A DNA stretch of 64,000 nt from Pseudomonas lalkuanensis (GCF_008807375.1 NZ_CP043311.1:2212001-2276000), one strand, 5' to 3'; counted from the first letter of the stretch, positions 52,411-61,307 are shown. Program-made: numbers and translations. The notes: a model not told the origin generated them from the sequence alone.

Positions 52411-52460
52411 TGCTGCGCGGCCTGTAGCCGAAATTTAACTTTCTAAATGAGGTAGATGAA

Positions 52461-52841
52461 ATGGACGGGGAAAAGGGGCAAAGCGTGCTGCTGCCGTGGC
52501 CGCCCAGGGCGCTCAGTCCGAATGCCAGGGGCCACTGGTCGAAGCGCAGCCGGGCCGCGAAGAGCTACCGGATGCAGTGCTTCCTGCTGGCGAGGAAGGC
52601 GGGGCTCTCGGCGCCGGCTGGTCGCATCCTGCTGTCGCTGGAGTTCCTGCCGCCGAATCGCCAGCGCCGTGACGACGACAACCTGCTGGCCGCGTTCAAG
52701 GCTGGCCGTGATGGCCTGGCCGACGCTCTGCGTATCGATGACAGCGTGTTCGTCAGCCAGGTGCAGTTGAGCTCTGCGGTTTATCCCCAGGGAGCGGTGC
52801 GGGTCACGCTCTCGAGCTTCGCCCAGGCGGGAGCAATCTGA
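52461..52841 (+). CDS. RusA-like Holliday-junction resolvase
   Basis: 126 aa. LPWPPRALSPNARGHWSKRS and RRDDDNLLAAFKAGRDGLAD ... ALRIDDS carry the conserved Asp residues of RusA endodeoxyribonucleases. The family resolves Holliday junctions and prepares phage DNA for packaging. The stop overlaps the next ATG. Confidence 0.83.
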   Translation: MDGEKGQSVLLPWPPRALSPNARGHWSKRSRAAKSYRMQCFLLARKAGLSAPAGRILLSLEFLPPNRQRRDDDNLLAAFKAGRDGLADALRIDDSVFVSQVQLSSAVYPQGAVRVTLSSFAQAGAI

Positions 52842-53152
52842 TGTTTGCCATGCAGAAGCTAGAGCGTTGCGAGATCTGCATGGGGAAGGGTTCATTCCGG
52901 GGGATTTTCCATCGGATGGAGTGCGCCGGCTGCAACGGTGGCGGGTTCGTCACTCCTGATGGCCTGCCGCTGGAGTACCCGGCGCTGGTTCAGCAGCTCC
53001 GCCTCCGCCTGGCTATGTCGGGCAACGAGCGCCGGATGATGCAGGCGGCATTAGAGAAGGCTGGGCTCTGGCCGCTAACTGGTCCAGGCGATGACTACGT
53101 AGGACGCAACAACCGTCGTGGGGTAGGCGGCGGCAACATGACTGGGGATTGA
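52841..53152 (+). CDS. Small zinc-finger phage protein
   Basis: 103 aa. CEICMGKGSFRGIFHRMECA with GCNGGG forms a DnaJ-type CxxCxG pair. The C terminus is basic with a Gly-rich tail. Role unknown, possibly DNA or RNA binding in late control. Confidence 0.6.
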   Translation: MFAMQKLERCEICMGKGSFRGIFHRMECAGCNGGGFVTPDGLPLEYPALVQQLRLRLAMSGNERRMMQAALEKAGLWPLTGPGDDYVGRNNRRGVGGGNMTGD

Positions 53153-53166
53153 GGGGGGAGAATGAC

Positions 53167-53745
53167 ATGATCTACAGCGGAGTACTCTCGGCAATCGTTT
53201 CTGCCCTGGCGGCGGAGACCATCGACAACACCTCGAAGCAGGCCTGGCAGAAGCTTTACCGGCCAGGCCATCAGGACGGCCTGGACCTGGCCACGCTGAT
53301 GCGCTCTGGCGGGCAAGACGGCATCACCCGCACCGATGCGGACTGCTGGGTCTTCGCCCGCTTGCACAGCCAGTTGATACCTCGCCACTGGGCGGCGCTG
53401 GTGGCGAAGTACAGCACCCACAAGGGCCGAAAAGTTGAGGCCATCGCCTACCTGGCGCCGCTGGTGGCATCGCCGGCGACCCGACTCTTCGTGGCCAAGG
53501 CCGTGACTGCCTGGGCGATCCCGCCCCTGCGCGGCACTGAAGGCAAGCGCTCCACCGACATGATCGTGCTGCCGAAGGCGTTCTACGACATGAACGGCTG
53601 GGATCTGGATGGGCGACCGGAGCCAACCCGGCGCCGCTGGAGGCAGAAGATTAACGAGGTACTGGACGAGATGGTGGGAGAGGCCGTGGTAGCGGCCGGT
53701 GAGATCCTGCAGCGCGAAGGCGTGCTGATCGATATGGCCGCTTGA
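53167..53745 (+). CDS. Q-like late antiterminator
   Basis: 192 aa. WQKLYRPGHQDGLDLATLMR ... PRHWAALVAKYSTHKGRKVE ... PKAFYDMNGWDLDG ... RRRWRQKINEVLDEMVGEAV. The layout and place, last gene before a strong promoter-terminator pair and the late genes, fit a Q-type antiterminator. GGGGAG precedes ATG 53167. Sequence recognition is moderate. Confidence 0.65.
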   Translation: MIYSGVLSAIVSALAAETIDNTSKQAWQKLYRPGHQDGLDLATLMRSGGQDGITRTDADCWVFARLHSQLIPRHWAALVAKYSTHKGRKVEAIAYLAPLVASPATRLFVAKAVTAWAIPPLRGTEGKRSTDMIVLPKAFYDMNGWDLDGRPEPTRRRWRQKINEVLDEMVGEAVVAAGEILQREGVLIDMAA

Positions 53746-53770
53746 CATCGAATGATCAGGTGATCAGTAT
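53742..53770 (+). promoter_or_regulatory. Late promoter PR' with spacer repeats
   Basis: TTGACA, 17-bp spacer, CAGTAT. The tandem TGATCAGG/TGATCAGT (53753-53768) lies in the spacer and -10, where Q-binding elements of lambdoid phages occur. Confidence 0.65.
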
Positions 53771-53813
53771 TTATCCCATCCTGTCATTCCTGCGCCCGTG
53801 CGGGATTGACGCC

Positions 53814-53841
53814 CAAAGCCCGGCCATAGAGCCGGGCTTTT
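53814..53841 (+). terminator. tR'-like terminator downstream of PR'
   Basis: AGCCCGGC / GCCGGGCT stem followed by TTTT, about 45 bp from the PR' start. Q would allow read-through into the late genes. Confidence 0.8.
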
Positions 53842-53866
53842 GCTGACAACCGATTGAGCGATTCCA

Positions 53867-54067
53867 ATGGATCCCATTACAAGGAACTGGGTAAGCAATT
53901 TTGCACTCTGTATCGGTACCAGCCTCATGGTCACTGGCCTGTTTGGACTGATGACCATGTCCGCAACGCCAGTCAACAAGGAACCGCTTATTTGGACTAT
54001 ATTGTTTCTGGTCTTAAGTATTGTGGTGGTAGCGATTTCATATGCTGTCGCTGTCGGAGATGACTGA
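53867..54067 (+). CDS. Small two-TM membrane protein, cargo or holin-like
   Basis: 66 aa with TM segments NFALCIGTSLMVTGLFGLM and IWTILFLVLSIVVVAISYAV, acidic end. A frame shifted by one at 53854-54063 was rejected as it lacks structure. Lower GC than its neighbours. The ATG of the next gene overlaps the stop. Confidence 0.6.
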   Translation: MDPITRNWVSNFALCIGTSLMVTGLFGLMTMSATPVNKEPLIWTILFLVLSIVVVAISYAVAVGDD

Positions 54068-54549
54068 TGGCTAGTGTCATTATCTTCTGCGTGTGGCTAG
54101 TCTCCCTAGTGGGGATTGGTCTGTTTGCGGTCCATCGTGGTAAACACCGTCAAGCATCCGCGAACCGGAAGAAGAATGAGGGAGAGGTTGATGGTAGCTA
54201 TGTCGATCCTATCCCGCGGCCTGAGGTGATCGCTGCCTGGACCAGGGCGGTATCCGCGAAATCGGATCATCGCAATAAGGATCAGGCTCTAGATCGAGCG
54301 TTGATGGCCGCTCAGATTATTGCCGCCGCAACTGAGGCCAGGGCCGTTAAACATGCGGACTCCCTGTCACCCTTTCTGCGAAACCTGTATGTGAAAAGGC
54401 TTGATCAATCTCTCAGCATCAAAGACGCTCTGACAGGCGATAAAGGGAACGCTGAGTCTGCAAGGCGTTTTCGAGTAAGGGTTGTGTCGGATAAACCCAA
54501 TGCGCCCCCGCCGAAGGGGTTTGGCGTTATACGCTCAACTGCCAGTTAG
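54067..54549 (+). CDS. Membrane-anchored protein of unknown function, cargo-like
   Basis: 160 aa. One N-terminal TM (VIIFCVWLVSLVGIGLFAV), a basic stretch, then a helical soluble domain (ALDRALMAAQIIAAATEARA). Coupled to the preceding gene, and together bounded by terminators at 53814 and 54556. No family recognised. Confidence 0.6.
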   Translation: MASVIIFCVWLVSLVGIGLFAVHRGKHRQASANRKKNEGEVDGSYVDPIPRPEVIAAWTRAVSAKSDHRNKDQALDRALMAAQIIAAATEARAVKHADSLSPFLRNLYVKRLDQSLSIKDALTGDKGNAESARRFRVRVVSDKPNAPPPKGFGVIRSTAS

Positions 54550-54555
54550 TCCAAA

Positions 54556-54578
54556 GAGCCCGGCCAAGCGCCGGGCTC
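54556..54578 (+). terminator. Terminator after the two-gene cassette
   Basis: GAGCCCGGC / GCCGGGCTC hairpin followed by CTTATTT. Confidence 0.75.
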
Positions 54579-54640
54579 CTTATTTCTGCATTTGCCAGGG
54601 CTGGTGTCAGCTCCGGAGGTGCTCCTTGAGGATTCAATCC

Positions 54641-55012
54641 ATGACCGAGCCGGCTACCACTGCCGCTGGCGGCTTTGCCCTGTCCAAGCTGCTGGGCCTG
54701 GTGCTGGGCGTGCCGCTCGCTGTTGCTGTTGTGATGATCATGACCCGCCCGCGCAGCTCGCGTGAGTGGGCTGTTGCGCTGATCTCCACCGTTGTCGTGT
54801 CCATCGGCGGCGGCGCGGCGGTGATCCAGTACTACAGCTTGCACGAGTGGGCCGTGACCTTCTATGGCTCGCTCGCCCTAGCCAGCCTGCACTTCACCTG
54901 TGGCTTACCAGCCTGGGTGCTGGTTCGCGCTTGGTTCATCTACGCCGAGAAACGGCGCGACTCCACGCTGCCTGACTTGGTGAAAGAGATTCGCGAGGCT
55001 TCGGGGAAATGA
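54641..55012 (+). CDS. Phage holin
   Basis: 123 aa. Three hydrophobic segments (LLGLVLGVPLAVAVVMIM; VALISTVVVSIGGGAAVIQ; ALASLHFTCGLPAWVLVRAW) with a charged C terminus, the pattern of Pseudomonas phage holins. It forms lesions in the inner membrane to release endolysin. GAGGATT before ATG 54641 decides the start. The endolysin gene must be elsewhere. Confidence 0.75.
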   Translation: MTEPATTAAGGFALSKLLGLVLGVPLAVAVVMIMTRPRSSREWAVALISTVVVSIGGGAAVIQYYSLHEWAVTFYGSLALASLHFTCGLPAWVLVRAWFIYAEKRRDSTLPDLVKEIREASGK

Positions 55013-55019
55013 TGTGCTA

Positions 55020-55200
55020 CAAGGCGCACCAGAACGGTGCGGGCGGCAGAGCGGGGGACCCTGGCACCCCGCCCCCTACCGCGGGGAAGGCGTCGAGCCG
55101 CGCGGTGACAGACAATTTTTCGATTTTCTAATGCTCCACCACACCCCCTCTCGCCGCATGGCTCAAAGCCGCGCCGTTACTGGGCTGCGTAGGAGTCAGC
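55020..55200. other. Candidate cos/packaging region
   Basis: Non-coding stretch directly before the terminase small-subunit gene. It has a GC-rich near-dyad (55055-55100) and an AT-rich IHF-like tract (GACAATTTTTCGATTTTC at 55111-55128). Location as in lambda cos. Confidence 0.35.
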
Positions 55201-55722
55201 ATGGTTGCGACCCTTGTACATTCCGGGGCGCGATTGTGGTCCATCAATGCACTGGCTGAAGAGTTCGGCATCGATCGCCGGACGGTGAAGAAACGACTGG
55301 AGGGAATCCCGCCGGCAGGCGAAACCAACGGCCATCCCGCCTGGCGTCTTCGGGACGTGGCCATTGCCGTGATGGGGCCTCAGTCTGCCGCTCAGACCTT
55401 CGGTGTTGATCCGGATGAGCTGCCGCCGAAGGACCGCCTCGACCATTACCGAGCCGAGCGCGAAAAGATCAGGTGGGAGTCCGAGCAGCGCATCAGCATT
55501 CCCGCCCCCGAGGTCGAGCAGGTGGTTGCCACCGCCTTCAAGGCGCTCTCCCAGGGACTGGACTCCATCCCCGACGTCCTGGAAAACGACTGCGCTCTCG
55601 GCGCCGCCGAGGTGGAACGCACCATCGAAGTGATCGACAACATCCGCGAGGGCCTCTATCAGCAGTTGCTGGAGGTCTGCGGCAAAATGGAACAGAACGA
55701 CGATGCATGCGAATCCGGCTGA
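55201..55722 (+). CDS. Terminase small subunit (Nu1/DUF1441-like)
   Basis: 173 aa. The N-terminal winged helix (SINALAEEFGIDRRTVKKRL, then EGIPPAGETNGHPAWRL) recognises cos. The C-terminal helical part (LDHYRAEREKIRWESEQRIS) binds the large subunit. It overlaps the large-subunit gene by 20 bp. Confidence 0.85.
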   Translation: MVATLVHSGARLWSINALAEEFGIDRRTVKKRLEGIPPAGETNGHPAWRLRDVAIAVMGPQSAAQTFGVDPDELPPKDRLDHYRAEREKIRWESEQRISIPAPEVEQVVATAFKALSQGLDSIPDVLENDCALGAAEVERTIEVIDNIREGLYQQLLEVCGKMEQNDDACESG

Positions 55723-57811
55723 CATCGTTCGCAACATCGCCGAGCTGATCCGGCCGCCGCGTCGGATCTCGGTGAGCCAAGCCGCCGAGGACTATCTGGT
55801 CCTGAATGAACCGGGCGGCTACCAGGGCAAGTTCACCCTCGACGTGGCGCCGTACATGCGCGAGCCGATGGATCTGAAGGCCAGTCGGCGGTTTGAGGGC
55901 GTAGTCTTCGTCGGCCCCGCGCGATCACTGAAGACCCAGGCTCTGATTGATGGCGGCATGGCTTACACGGTGATGTGCGATCCGGGAGACGCCCTGATCG
56001 TGCAGATGAGCCAGGAGGCCGCTCGGGACTTCTCCCGGACCCGCGTTGACCGAGGCATTCGGTACAGCCCGGAGATCAAGGCGAAACTGTCCACCGGCCG
56101 CGCCGACGACAACGTCTACGACAAGTTCTTCAAGACCGGCCAGATCCTCAAGATCGGCTGGCCGGCGGTTTCCCAGGTGTCGTCGAAGTCGATCCGCTGG
56201 GTCGATATCACCGACTATGACCGCATCCCGGACGACATCGAAGGGGAGGGCAGTCTCTGGGCCCTGGCGCTGAAGCGGACCCAGACCTTCAAGTCGCGCG
56301 GCATGTGCTGCGCAGAGTCGTCGCCTGGCCGCGAGATCACCGACCCGACCTGGCGCAAGCAGACGCCCCACGAGGCGCCGCCTTGCACGGGCATCATTGG
56401 CCTGTACAACACCGGCGACCGGCGTCGCTGGTATTGGCAGTGCCCTAGCTGTCGTGAGTACAGCGAGCCGACACCCGGTGTTTCCTGCTTCGCCTTGCCT
56501 CCGTTCGAAGAACTGAAGGAGACGATCCGCAGTGCCGATCTGATGGCGCTTGCCGCGAAGAGCGCCTTCTTCTGCTGCACCCACTGCGGGGACATGATCA
56601 GCGAGAAGTACAAGCGTCTCATGAATCGCTCGGGCCTCTGGCTTATCGAAGGCCAGCAGGTGGACCGGCATGGCGAGGTGAGCGGTACCGCTCGCCAGAG
56701 CAAGATCGCCAGCTTCTGGTTAGGCGGCATGCCCGCCGCGTTCCAGAGCTGGGAGTCGATTTGCCTCCGCTACCTGGAGGGCGTGCACGCCTACGTCACC
56801 ACCGGTGATGAGACCAAGCTGAAAGGCACGACCAACCTGGACCAGGGCGCGCCGTACATGCCGCAGCGCTCCGAGGCGGTCCGTTCGGCCGATGTGCTGA
56901 TCGAGCGCCGCGAAGAGGTGATCAAGCACCAGGTGCCCGAGGGTGTTCGGTTCCTGGTCACCTCGGTGGACGTCCAGGCCGGTGGCAAGCCGCGCTTCGT
57001 TGTGCAGGTCCACGGCTATGGCGTCGGCGGCGAAGAATGGCTGGTCGATCGCTACAACATCCGGAACAGCCGACGCGTTGGCCCGGATGGAGACGAGTTG
57101 CCGATCGATCCAGCTGCCTACCTCGAGGACTGGGAGGCCCTGGTCACCGACGTAATGCAGAAGGCCTATCCGCTCTCAGATGGGAGCGGGCGAGCGATGT
57201 TGCCGGCCCTGGTTGTCTGCGACTCGGGCGGTAAGGCTGGCGTGACGGAGAAGGCTTATGACTTCTACCGGAAGCTGAAGCGTCGAGGACTCCACCGCCA
57301 GTTCATGCTGATCAAGGGTGGGAGCCAGCCCAACGCACCGCGGCTGCGAGAGAGCTACCCCGACAGCGAGCGGAAGGACCGCAAGGCAAAGGCCCGGGGC
57401 GAAATCCCTGTCTGGATGCTGAACACCAACCTGCTGAAGGACGCCGTGAACAACGACCTGCAGCGGGACAAGCCTGGTCCCGGCTTCGTCCACCTGCCCG
57501 AGTGGCTCGGGGAATGGTGGTTCGAGGAACTTACCTTCGAAGTGCGCACCCAGCGTGGCTGGGAGAAGCCCAGCAAGGGCGCCAACGAGGCCTTCGACCT
57601 GTTCTGCTACGCCCGCGCTGGGGCTATCAAGCTCGGCATCGAGCAGATGGATTGGGAGAGGCCCAAGCCTTTCGCGCGGGGCTGGGATGAGAACCCGCAC
57701 GTGCACCAGGTGGCTGAAGTCTCCGTCGTCATGCCCAAGCCGGTCGAGGCCGCCAATCAACGAATCAAGAAAACCGCCACCCGCCGGGTGCGAATGCAGG
57801 TATCCCGCTGA
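55703..57811 (+). CDS. Terminase large subunit (GpA family)
   Basis: 702 aa. Packaging ATPase and cos nuclease. Walker-A-like VGPARSLKTQ at 70-79 (deviant, as in GpA), a zinc-like CPSC/CTHC region near 245-295, and a C-terminal RNase-H-type nuclease domain (VTSVDVQAGGKPRFVVQVHG; VCDSGGKAGVTEKAYDFYRK). Length is usual for the family. The next gene starts at its stop. Confidence 0.93.
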   Translation: MHANPADIVRNIAELIRPPRRISVSQAAEDYLVLNEPGGYQGKFTLDVAPYMREPMDLKASRRFEGVVFVGPARSLKTQALIDGGMAYTVMCDPGDALIVQMSQEAARDFSRTRVDRGIRYSPEIKAKLSTGRADDNVYDKFFKTGQILKIGWPAVSQVSSKSIRWVDITDYDRIPDDIEGEGSLWALALKRTQTFKSRGMCCAESSPGREITDPTWRKQTPHEAPPCTGIIGLYNTGDRRRWYWQCPSCREYSEPTPGVSCFALPPFEELKETIRSADLMALAAKSAFFCCTHCGDMISEKYKRLMNRSGLWLIEGQQVDRHGEVSGTARQSKIASFWLGGMPAAFQSWESICLRYLEGVHAYVTTGDETKLKGTTNLDQGAPYMPQRSEAVRSADVLIERREEVIKHQVPEGVRFLVTSVDVQAGGKPRFVVQVHGYGVGGEEWLVDRYNIRNSRRVGPDGDELPIDPAAYLEDWEALVTDVMQKAYPLSDGSGRAMLPALVVCDSGGKAGVTEKAYDFYRKLKRRGLHRQFMLIKGGSQPNAPRLRESYPDSERKDRKAKARGEIPVWMLNTNLLKDAVNNDLQRDKPGPGFVHLPEWLGEWWFEELTFEVRTQRGWEKPSKGANEAFDLFCYARAGAIKLGIEQMDWERPKPFARGWDENPHVHQVAEVSVVMPKPVEAANQRIKKTATRRVRMQVSR

Positions 57812-58041
57812 TGGCATACACCCAAGCTCAACTCGACCAGGTCGAGCAGGCCATTGTCGACCTTGCTCGAGGTGAGCGCGTGGTCGAGGTTCGTTTCGGG
57901 CCGAACGACACCACCCGCTATGCAACCGCCGAGCTGCCCCAACTCATTGCTCTGCGCGACACCATGCGCGCCGAGATCATTGCTGCAGGGCAAGGCAAAC
58001 GAATCCGCGGCTACCGTCTCCGTCACTCCAGGGGGTTCTGA
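57811..58041 (+). CDS. gpW-family head-tail joining protein
   Basis: 76 aa (MAYTQAQLDQVEQAIVDLAR; GERVVEVRFGPNDTTRYATA; ELPQLIALRDTM). Family signature of lambda W, needed to complete heads before tail joining. Position between A and B homologues agrees. Confidence 0.88.
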   Translation: MAYTQAQLDQVEQAIVDLARGERVVEVRFGPNDTTRYATAELPQLIALRDTMRAEIIAAGQGKRIRGYRLRHSRGF

Positions 58042-59492
58042 TGGAATTCGAAACCCTCAAGAGTCGAGGCTTCCAGATCGATGGGATCCCGCTGACGCCC
58101 CAGGCGAATTACGACGCCGCCAGTACCGGCCCACGCTTGAAAAGTTGGGCACCGGGCTCCGCCGGTCCCACACGCGCGGTGGTCAGCCAACTCACTGCCG
58201 TGAGGGCGCGCTCGCGGGATGCGGCCAGGAATAACGGCTGGATCAGCAACGGCATCGGCAACTGGGTCGGCAACGAGGTCGGTACCGGCATCAAGCCGCG
58301 CTCCAAGGCGAAGGACAAAGCCTTTGCCGCCGCAGCCAACAAGCTGTGGGAAGAAGAGTTCTGCCCGACCGCCGACTTCGATGGTGTGCTGGACGCCTAT
58401 GGCCTCATGGCCCTTGGCGTTCGATCTCGGAAGGAGGCCGGTGAGGTCTTCCTGAAGATCCACCACCTGGGTCTCGACAGCGGCATGCCGCTGCCGATTC
58501 AGTTCCAGCTCATTGAAGGTGACCAGGTTCCACATACCCTCAACGAACAGCGCCTGGACTACGAAATTGTCGCTGGCGTGGAGTTCCGTGGCGGGCGCCG
58601 GGTGGCCTACTGGATGTTGCCGCGCCACCCCAGCGACACCTCCCAGGGCAGCATCCAGCCGGTGCGCATCCCGGCCAGCGAAGTGATCCACCATTTCGCA
58701 CCGCTGCGCCCCGGCCAGGTGCGCGGCATGGCGGAGACAGTCCAGGCGCTGGTGAAGGCCCGCGACTTCGACGAATACGACGACGCCGAGCTCACCCGGA
58801 AGAAGACCCGCGCCGACTACACCGGTGTGATCAAGCGCCAGCAGTACGACGAGGACGAGTACAAGTTCGACCCGTTCACCGGCGAACCGCTGGAGAACGA
58901 AGGCGGCGTCGGGGTCGTGAACATGCAGCCGGGTAGCTTCCCGGCGCTACTGCCAGGGGAAGAGATTCAGCTCTTCGATGGCGACCAAGGCGGTGGCTAT
59001 GGCGACTTCATGCGTCAGCAGCTGATGGGCGTTGCTGCCTCGTTGGGCATTCCCTACGAACTGCTCTCCGGCGACATGCGTAACGTCAATGACCGCATCC
59101 TTCGCGCGCTACTGAACGAGTACCGCCGCCGCATTGAGCAGTACCAGTGGCTGTACACCATCCCGCAGCTTTGCCAGCGGATGTGGACGGCTTTCATCGA
59201 TGCCGCCGTGCTCGCCGGTCGTCTGCAGGCACCGGACTACGCCATCCGCCGTGGTGACTACATCGCCTGTGATTGGCGCCCCCAGGCATGGCGCTACCTG
59301 CACCCGGTGCAGGACGCCCAAGGCGAACTGATGCTGATCAAGGGCGGCCTTGGTTCCCGGGCCTCGGCAGCGGCCGAACGCGGCTACGACGTCGAGGAGA
59401 TCGATGAACAGAACGCCGCTGATGCCCAGCGCGCCCGTGAGATGGGGTTGGAGTACAGCCACGACCCCGTCAAAACCAAGGACGACGAGTAA
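58041..59492 (+). CDS. Portal protein (lambda B family)
   Basis: 483 aa. Motifs RARSRDAARNNGWISNGIGN, FRQHADF is not present but EVIHHFAPLRPGQVRGM and YELLSGDMRNVNDRILRALL are typical of lambda-type portals. The dodecameric portal forms the DNA entry vertex. A hairpin at 59498-59518 follows. Length slightly below lambda B. Confidence 0.9.
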   Translation: MEFETLKSRGFQIDGIPLTPQANYDAASTGPRLKSWAPGSAGPTRAVVSQLTAVRARSRDAARNNGWISNGIGNWVGNEVGTGIKPRSKAKDKAFAAAANKLWEEEFCPTADFDGVLDAYGLMALGVRSRKEAGEVFLKIHHLGLDSGMPLPIQFQLIEGDQVPHTLNEQRLDYEIVAGVEFRGGRRVAYWMLPRHPSDTSQGSIQPVRIPASEVIHHFAPLRPGQVRGMAETVQALVKARDFDEYDDAELTRKKTRADYTGVIKRQQYDEDEYKFDPFTGEPLENEGGVGVVNMQPGSFPALLPGEEIQLFDGDQGGGYGDFMRQQLMGVAASLGIPYELLSGDMRNVNDRILRALLNEYRRRIEQYQWLYTIPQLCQRMWTAFIDAAVLAGRLQAPDYAIRRGDYIACDWRPQAWRYLHPVQDAQGELMLIKGGLGSRASAAAERGYDVEEIDEQNAADAQRAREMGLEYSHDPVKTKDDE

Positions 59493-59497
59493 CCCCG

Positions 59498-59518
59498 AGG
59501 CCCGCTAAGTGCGGGCCT
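59498..59518 (+). terminator. Weak hairpin between portal and protease genes
   Basis: AGGCCCGC / GCGGGCCT stem followed by TCTTC; weak T run, so mostly attenuating. Confidence 0.5.
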
Positions 59519-59538
59519 TCTTCATTCTGGAGCACCCA

Positions 59539-60939
59539 ATGAAACCGACCAACTTGCTGGCGCGGCTGTTCAGTCGCGGCCAAGGCGGCCCGCTGGTGTC
59601 GCAGATCTACTCCCGCGCCATCAACCGGCCCTTGCTGGTCGAGCCGGGCATGGCCGAAACCCTGATCGATGGCTGGCTCCATGGCCGTCTGGACGCAGGT
59701 GAGGGCGGCGAGCCCCGTCAGGTCATGGAGAAGGTTGGCCATATCGCCGTGCTGGAGGTGTCCGGCCCGTTGATCTCGCGCATGGTCGAAGCCCCACCGT
59801 GCGGTACCGCACCGGTCAGCTTCGAGGCGCTGAACCTGGCCTTCGACGACATCGAGGCCGACGCCAACATCACCCACGTGGTGCTTCGCCTGGAGACTCC
59901 CGGCGGCGAGGCGGCCCAGCTCTTCGATCTCACCGACCGAATGGCCGGCCTGCGGCAGACCAAGACGCTGATCGCCATGGTCGACGACTACGCCTACTCC
60001 GGTGGTTACGGCCTGGCAGCGGCCTGCTCCGAAATCTGGCTGACTCGCACCGGTGGTGTCGGCAGCGTCGGTGTGGTCATCGGCCACAAGGACGTCTCCG
60101 AGAAGAACGCGAAGGAGGGGGTGAAGTGGACCTATGTCCACTCCGGCGCCCTGAAGGTGTCTGGCAACCCCAACGAGCCGCTCTCCGATGACGCCCGCGC
60201 CTTCATGCAGGTCGAGTCGGATCGCATTTATGACCTCTTCACCACCAGCGTGGCCACCTATCGCGGCATGGACGTCGAAGCGGTGCGTGCCACCGAAGCC
60301 GGGCTCTTCTTTGGCCAGTCCGCCATCGACGTAGGTCTGGCTGATCACGTCGGCACGTTCCGCGAGCTCATGACCGAATTGCAGGGCGGTACGTACACCC
60401 GCAAACGCCAGGTCACTGCGGCAGGCGGCGCCAGCGTTGAGTCCGAAGAGGTTGTAGTCGACGACCTTCCGGCAGAGCAGGCGGAAGAGGGCGATGGCGC
60501 CGGAGCCGTCGAGGTCGATCCGGACAGCGAGGTGGCGGGTACCGTCGAAGAGACCCAGGAGTCCACAGCCGAAGGCGATGCTGCAGCAGCGGCTGACCAG
60601 CCTCTGGCTGCCGACGCCATCGCCGAGCAGTGCCAGGCCAACGGTCTTTCTTCGATGACCGCCACTGCCATCCGCGAGAAGTGGACTGCCAACCAGATGG
60701 CTGCCGCCGTCGCGCGAGCCAACGAGGTGCGCAACCTCTGCACCGCCGCCGGCATGCCACAGCTGGCCGCCGGCTACATCAACGCCGCCACCGGGGTGGA
60801 AGTGGTTCGCCAGGAACTGGCAAGCCGCCTCGCCAAGGGAGCGCAACTGAGCAACCGCCAATCGGCGGGTAACGACCGTGAGGCTAAAGGCCGCACCACC
60901 ACCTATGCAGCCGTGTATGCGCGGCGCAACGCGAGGTAA
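59539..60939 (+). CDS. S49 capsid protease with C-terminal scaffold-like region (lambda C/Nu3-like)
   Basis: 466 aa. The SppA/S49 protease domain is at about 60-270: VLEVSGPLIS, RLETPGGEA, catalytic Ser154 in DDYAYSGGYGLAAACSEIWL and TGGVGSVGVVIGH. An acidic Glu/Ala-rich linker (about 300-355) and a helical C domain follow, as in fusions of protease with scaffold. GGAG precedes ATG 59539. An internal in-frame start producing free scaffold, as in lambda, is possible. Confidence 0.88.
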   Translation: MKPTNLLARLFSRGQGGPLVSQIYSRAINRPLLVEPGMAETLIDGWLHGRLDAGEGGEPRQVMEKVGHIAVLEVSGPLISRMVEAPPCGTAPVSFEALNLAFDDIEADANITHVVLRLETPGGEAAQLFDLTDRMAGLRQTKTLIAMVDDYAYSGGYGLAAACSEIWLTRTGGVGSVGVVIGHKDVSEKNAKEGVKWTYVHSGALKVSGNPNEPLSDDARAFMQVESDRIYDLFTTSVATYRGMDVEAVRATEAGLFFGQSAIDVGLADHVGTFRELMTELQGGTYTRKRQVTAAGGASVESEEVVVDDLPAEQAEEGDGAGAVEVDPDSEVAGTVEETQESTAEGDAAAAADQPLAADAIAEQCQANGLSSMTATAIREKWTANQMAAAVARANEVRNLCTAAGMPQLAAGYINAATGVEVVRQELASRLAKGAQLSNRQSAGNDREAKGRTTTYAAVYARRNAR

Positions 60940-60944
60940 GCAAT

Positions 60945-61307
60945 ATGAGCGTCAAGACCGAGACCCGCCGCGCCGGCGACTTCGTGCTGTCCGAAGCCAA
61001 CGGCACCCTGTCCCGCGAGAACATCGTTATCGATACCGGCGTACACGTGCCTGGCACCGTGCTGGGCAAAGTCACCGCCACTGGCAAGTACGTGGCGTTG
61101 GCGCCCGCCGCCACTGACGGCAGCGAGGATGCCGCAGCAGTTCTCTACGGCCATGCCGATGCCACTGCCGGCGATGCCAAGGCCGTAGGCATGGTGCGAC
61201 TGACCGAGTTGATCGTCGACCTCCTGGTCTGGCCGGCCGGCATCACCACCGAACAGAAAACCGCTGCGCTTCTGGCCCTGGCCGGCAGCCACATCGTGGC
61301 GCGCTAA
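60945..61307 (+). CDS. Head decoration protein (lambda D family)
   Basis: 120 aa (MSVKTETRRAGDFVLSEANG; LYGHADATAGDAKAVGMVRL). Trimeric cement protein that stabilises expanded capsids. Between protease and major capsid genes as in lambda. Confidence 0.88.
   Translation: MSVKTETRRAGDFVLSEANGTLSRENIVIDTGVHVPGTVLGKVTATGKYVALAPAATDGSEDAAAVLYGHADATAGDAKAVGMVRLTELIVDLLVWPAGITTEQKTAALLALAGSHIVAR

Noticed and set aside
53854-54063. Plus-strand frame overlapping the small membrane-protein gene
   Set aside because: No hydrophobic pattern or ribosome site; the +1 frame at 53867 has two clear TM segments and couples to the next gene.
59470-60861. 463-codon minus-strand frame under the capsid protease gene
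   Set aside because: Antisense shadow; the plus strand has clear S49 protease motifs and phage gene order.
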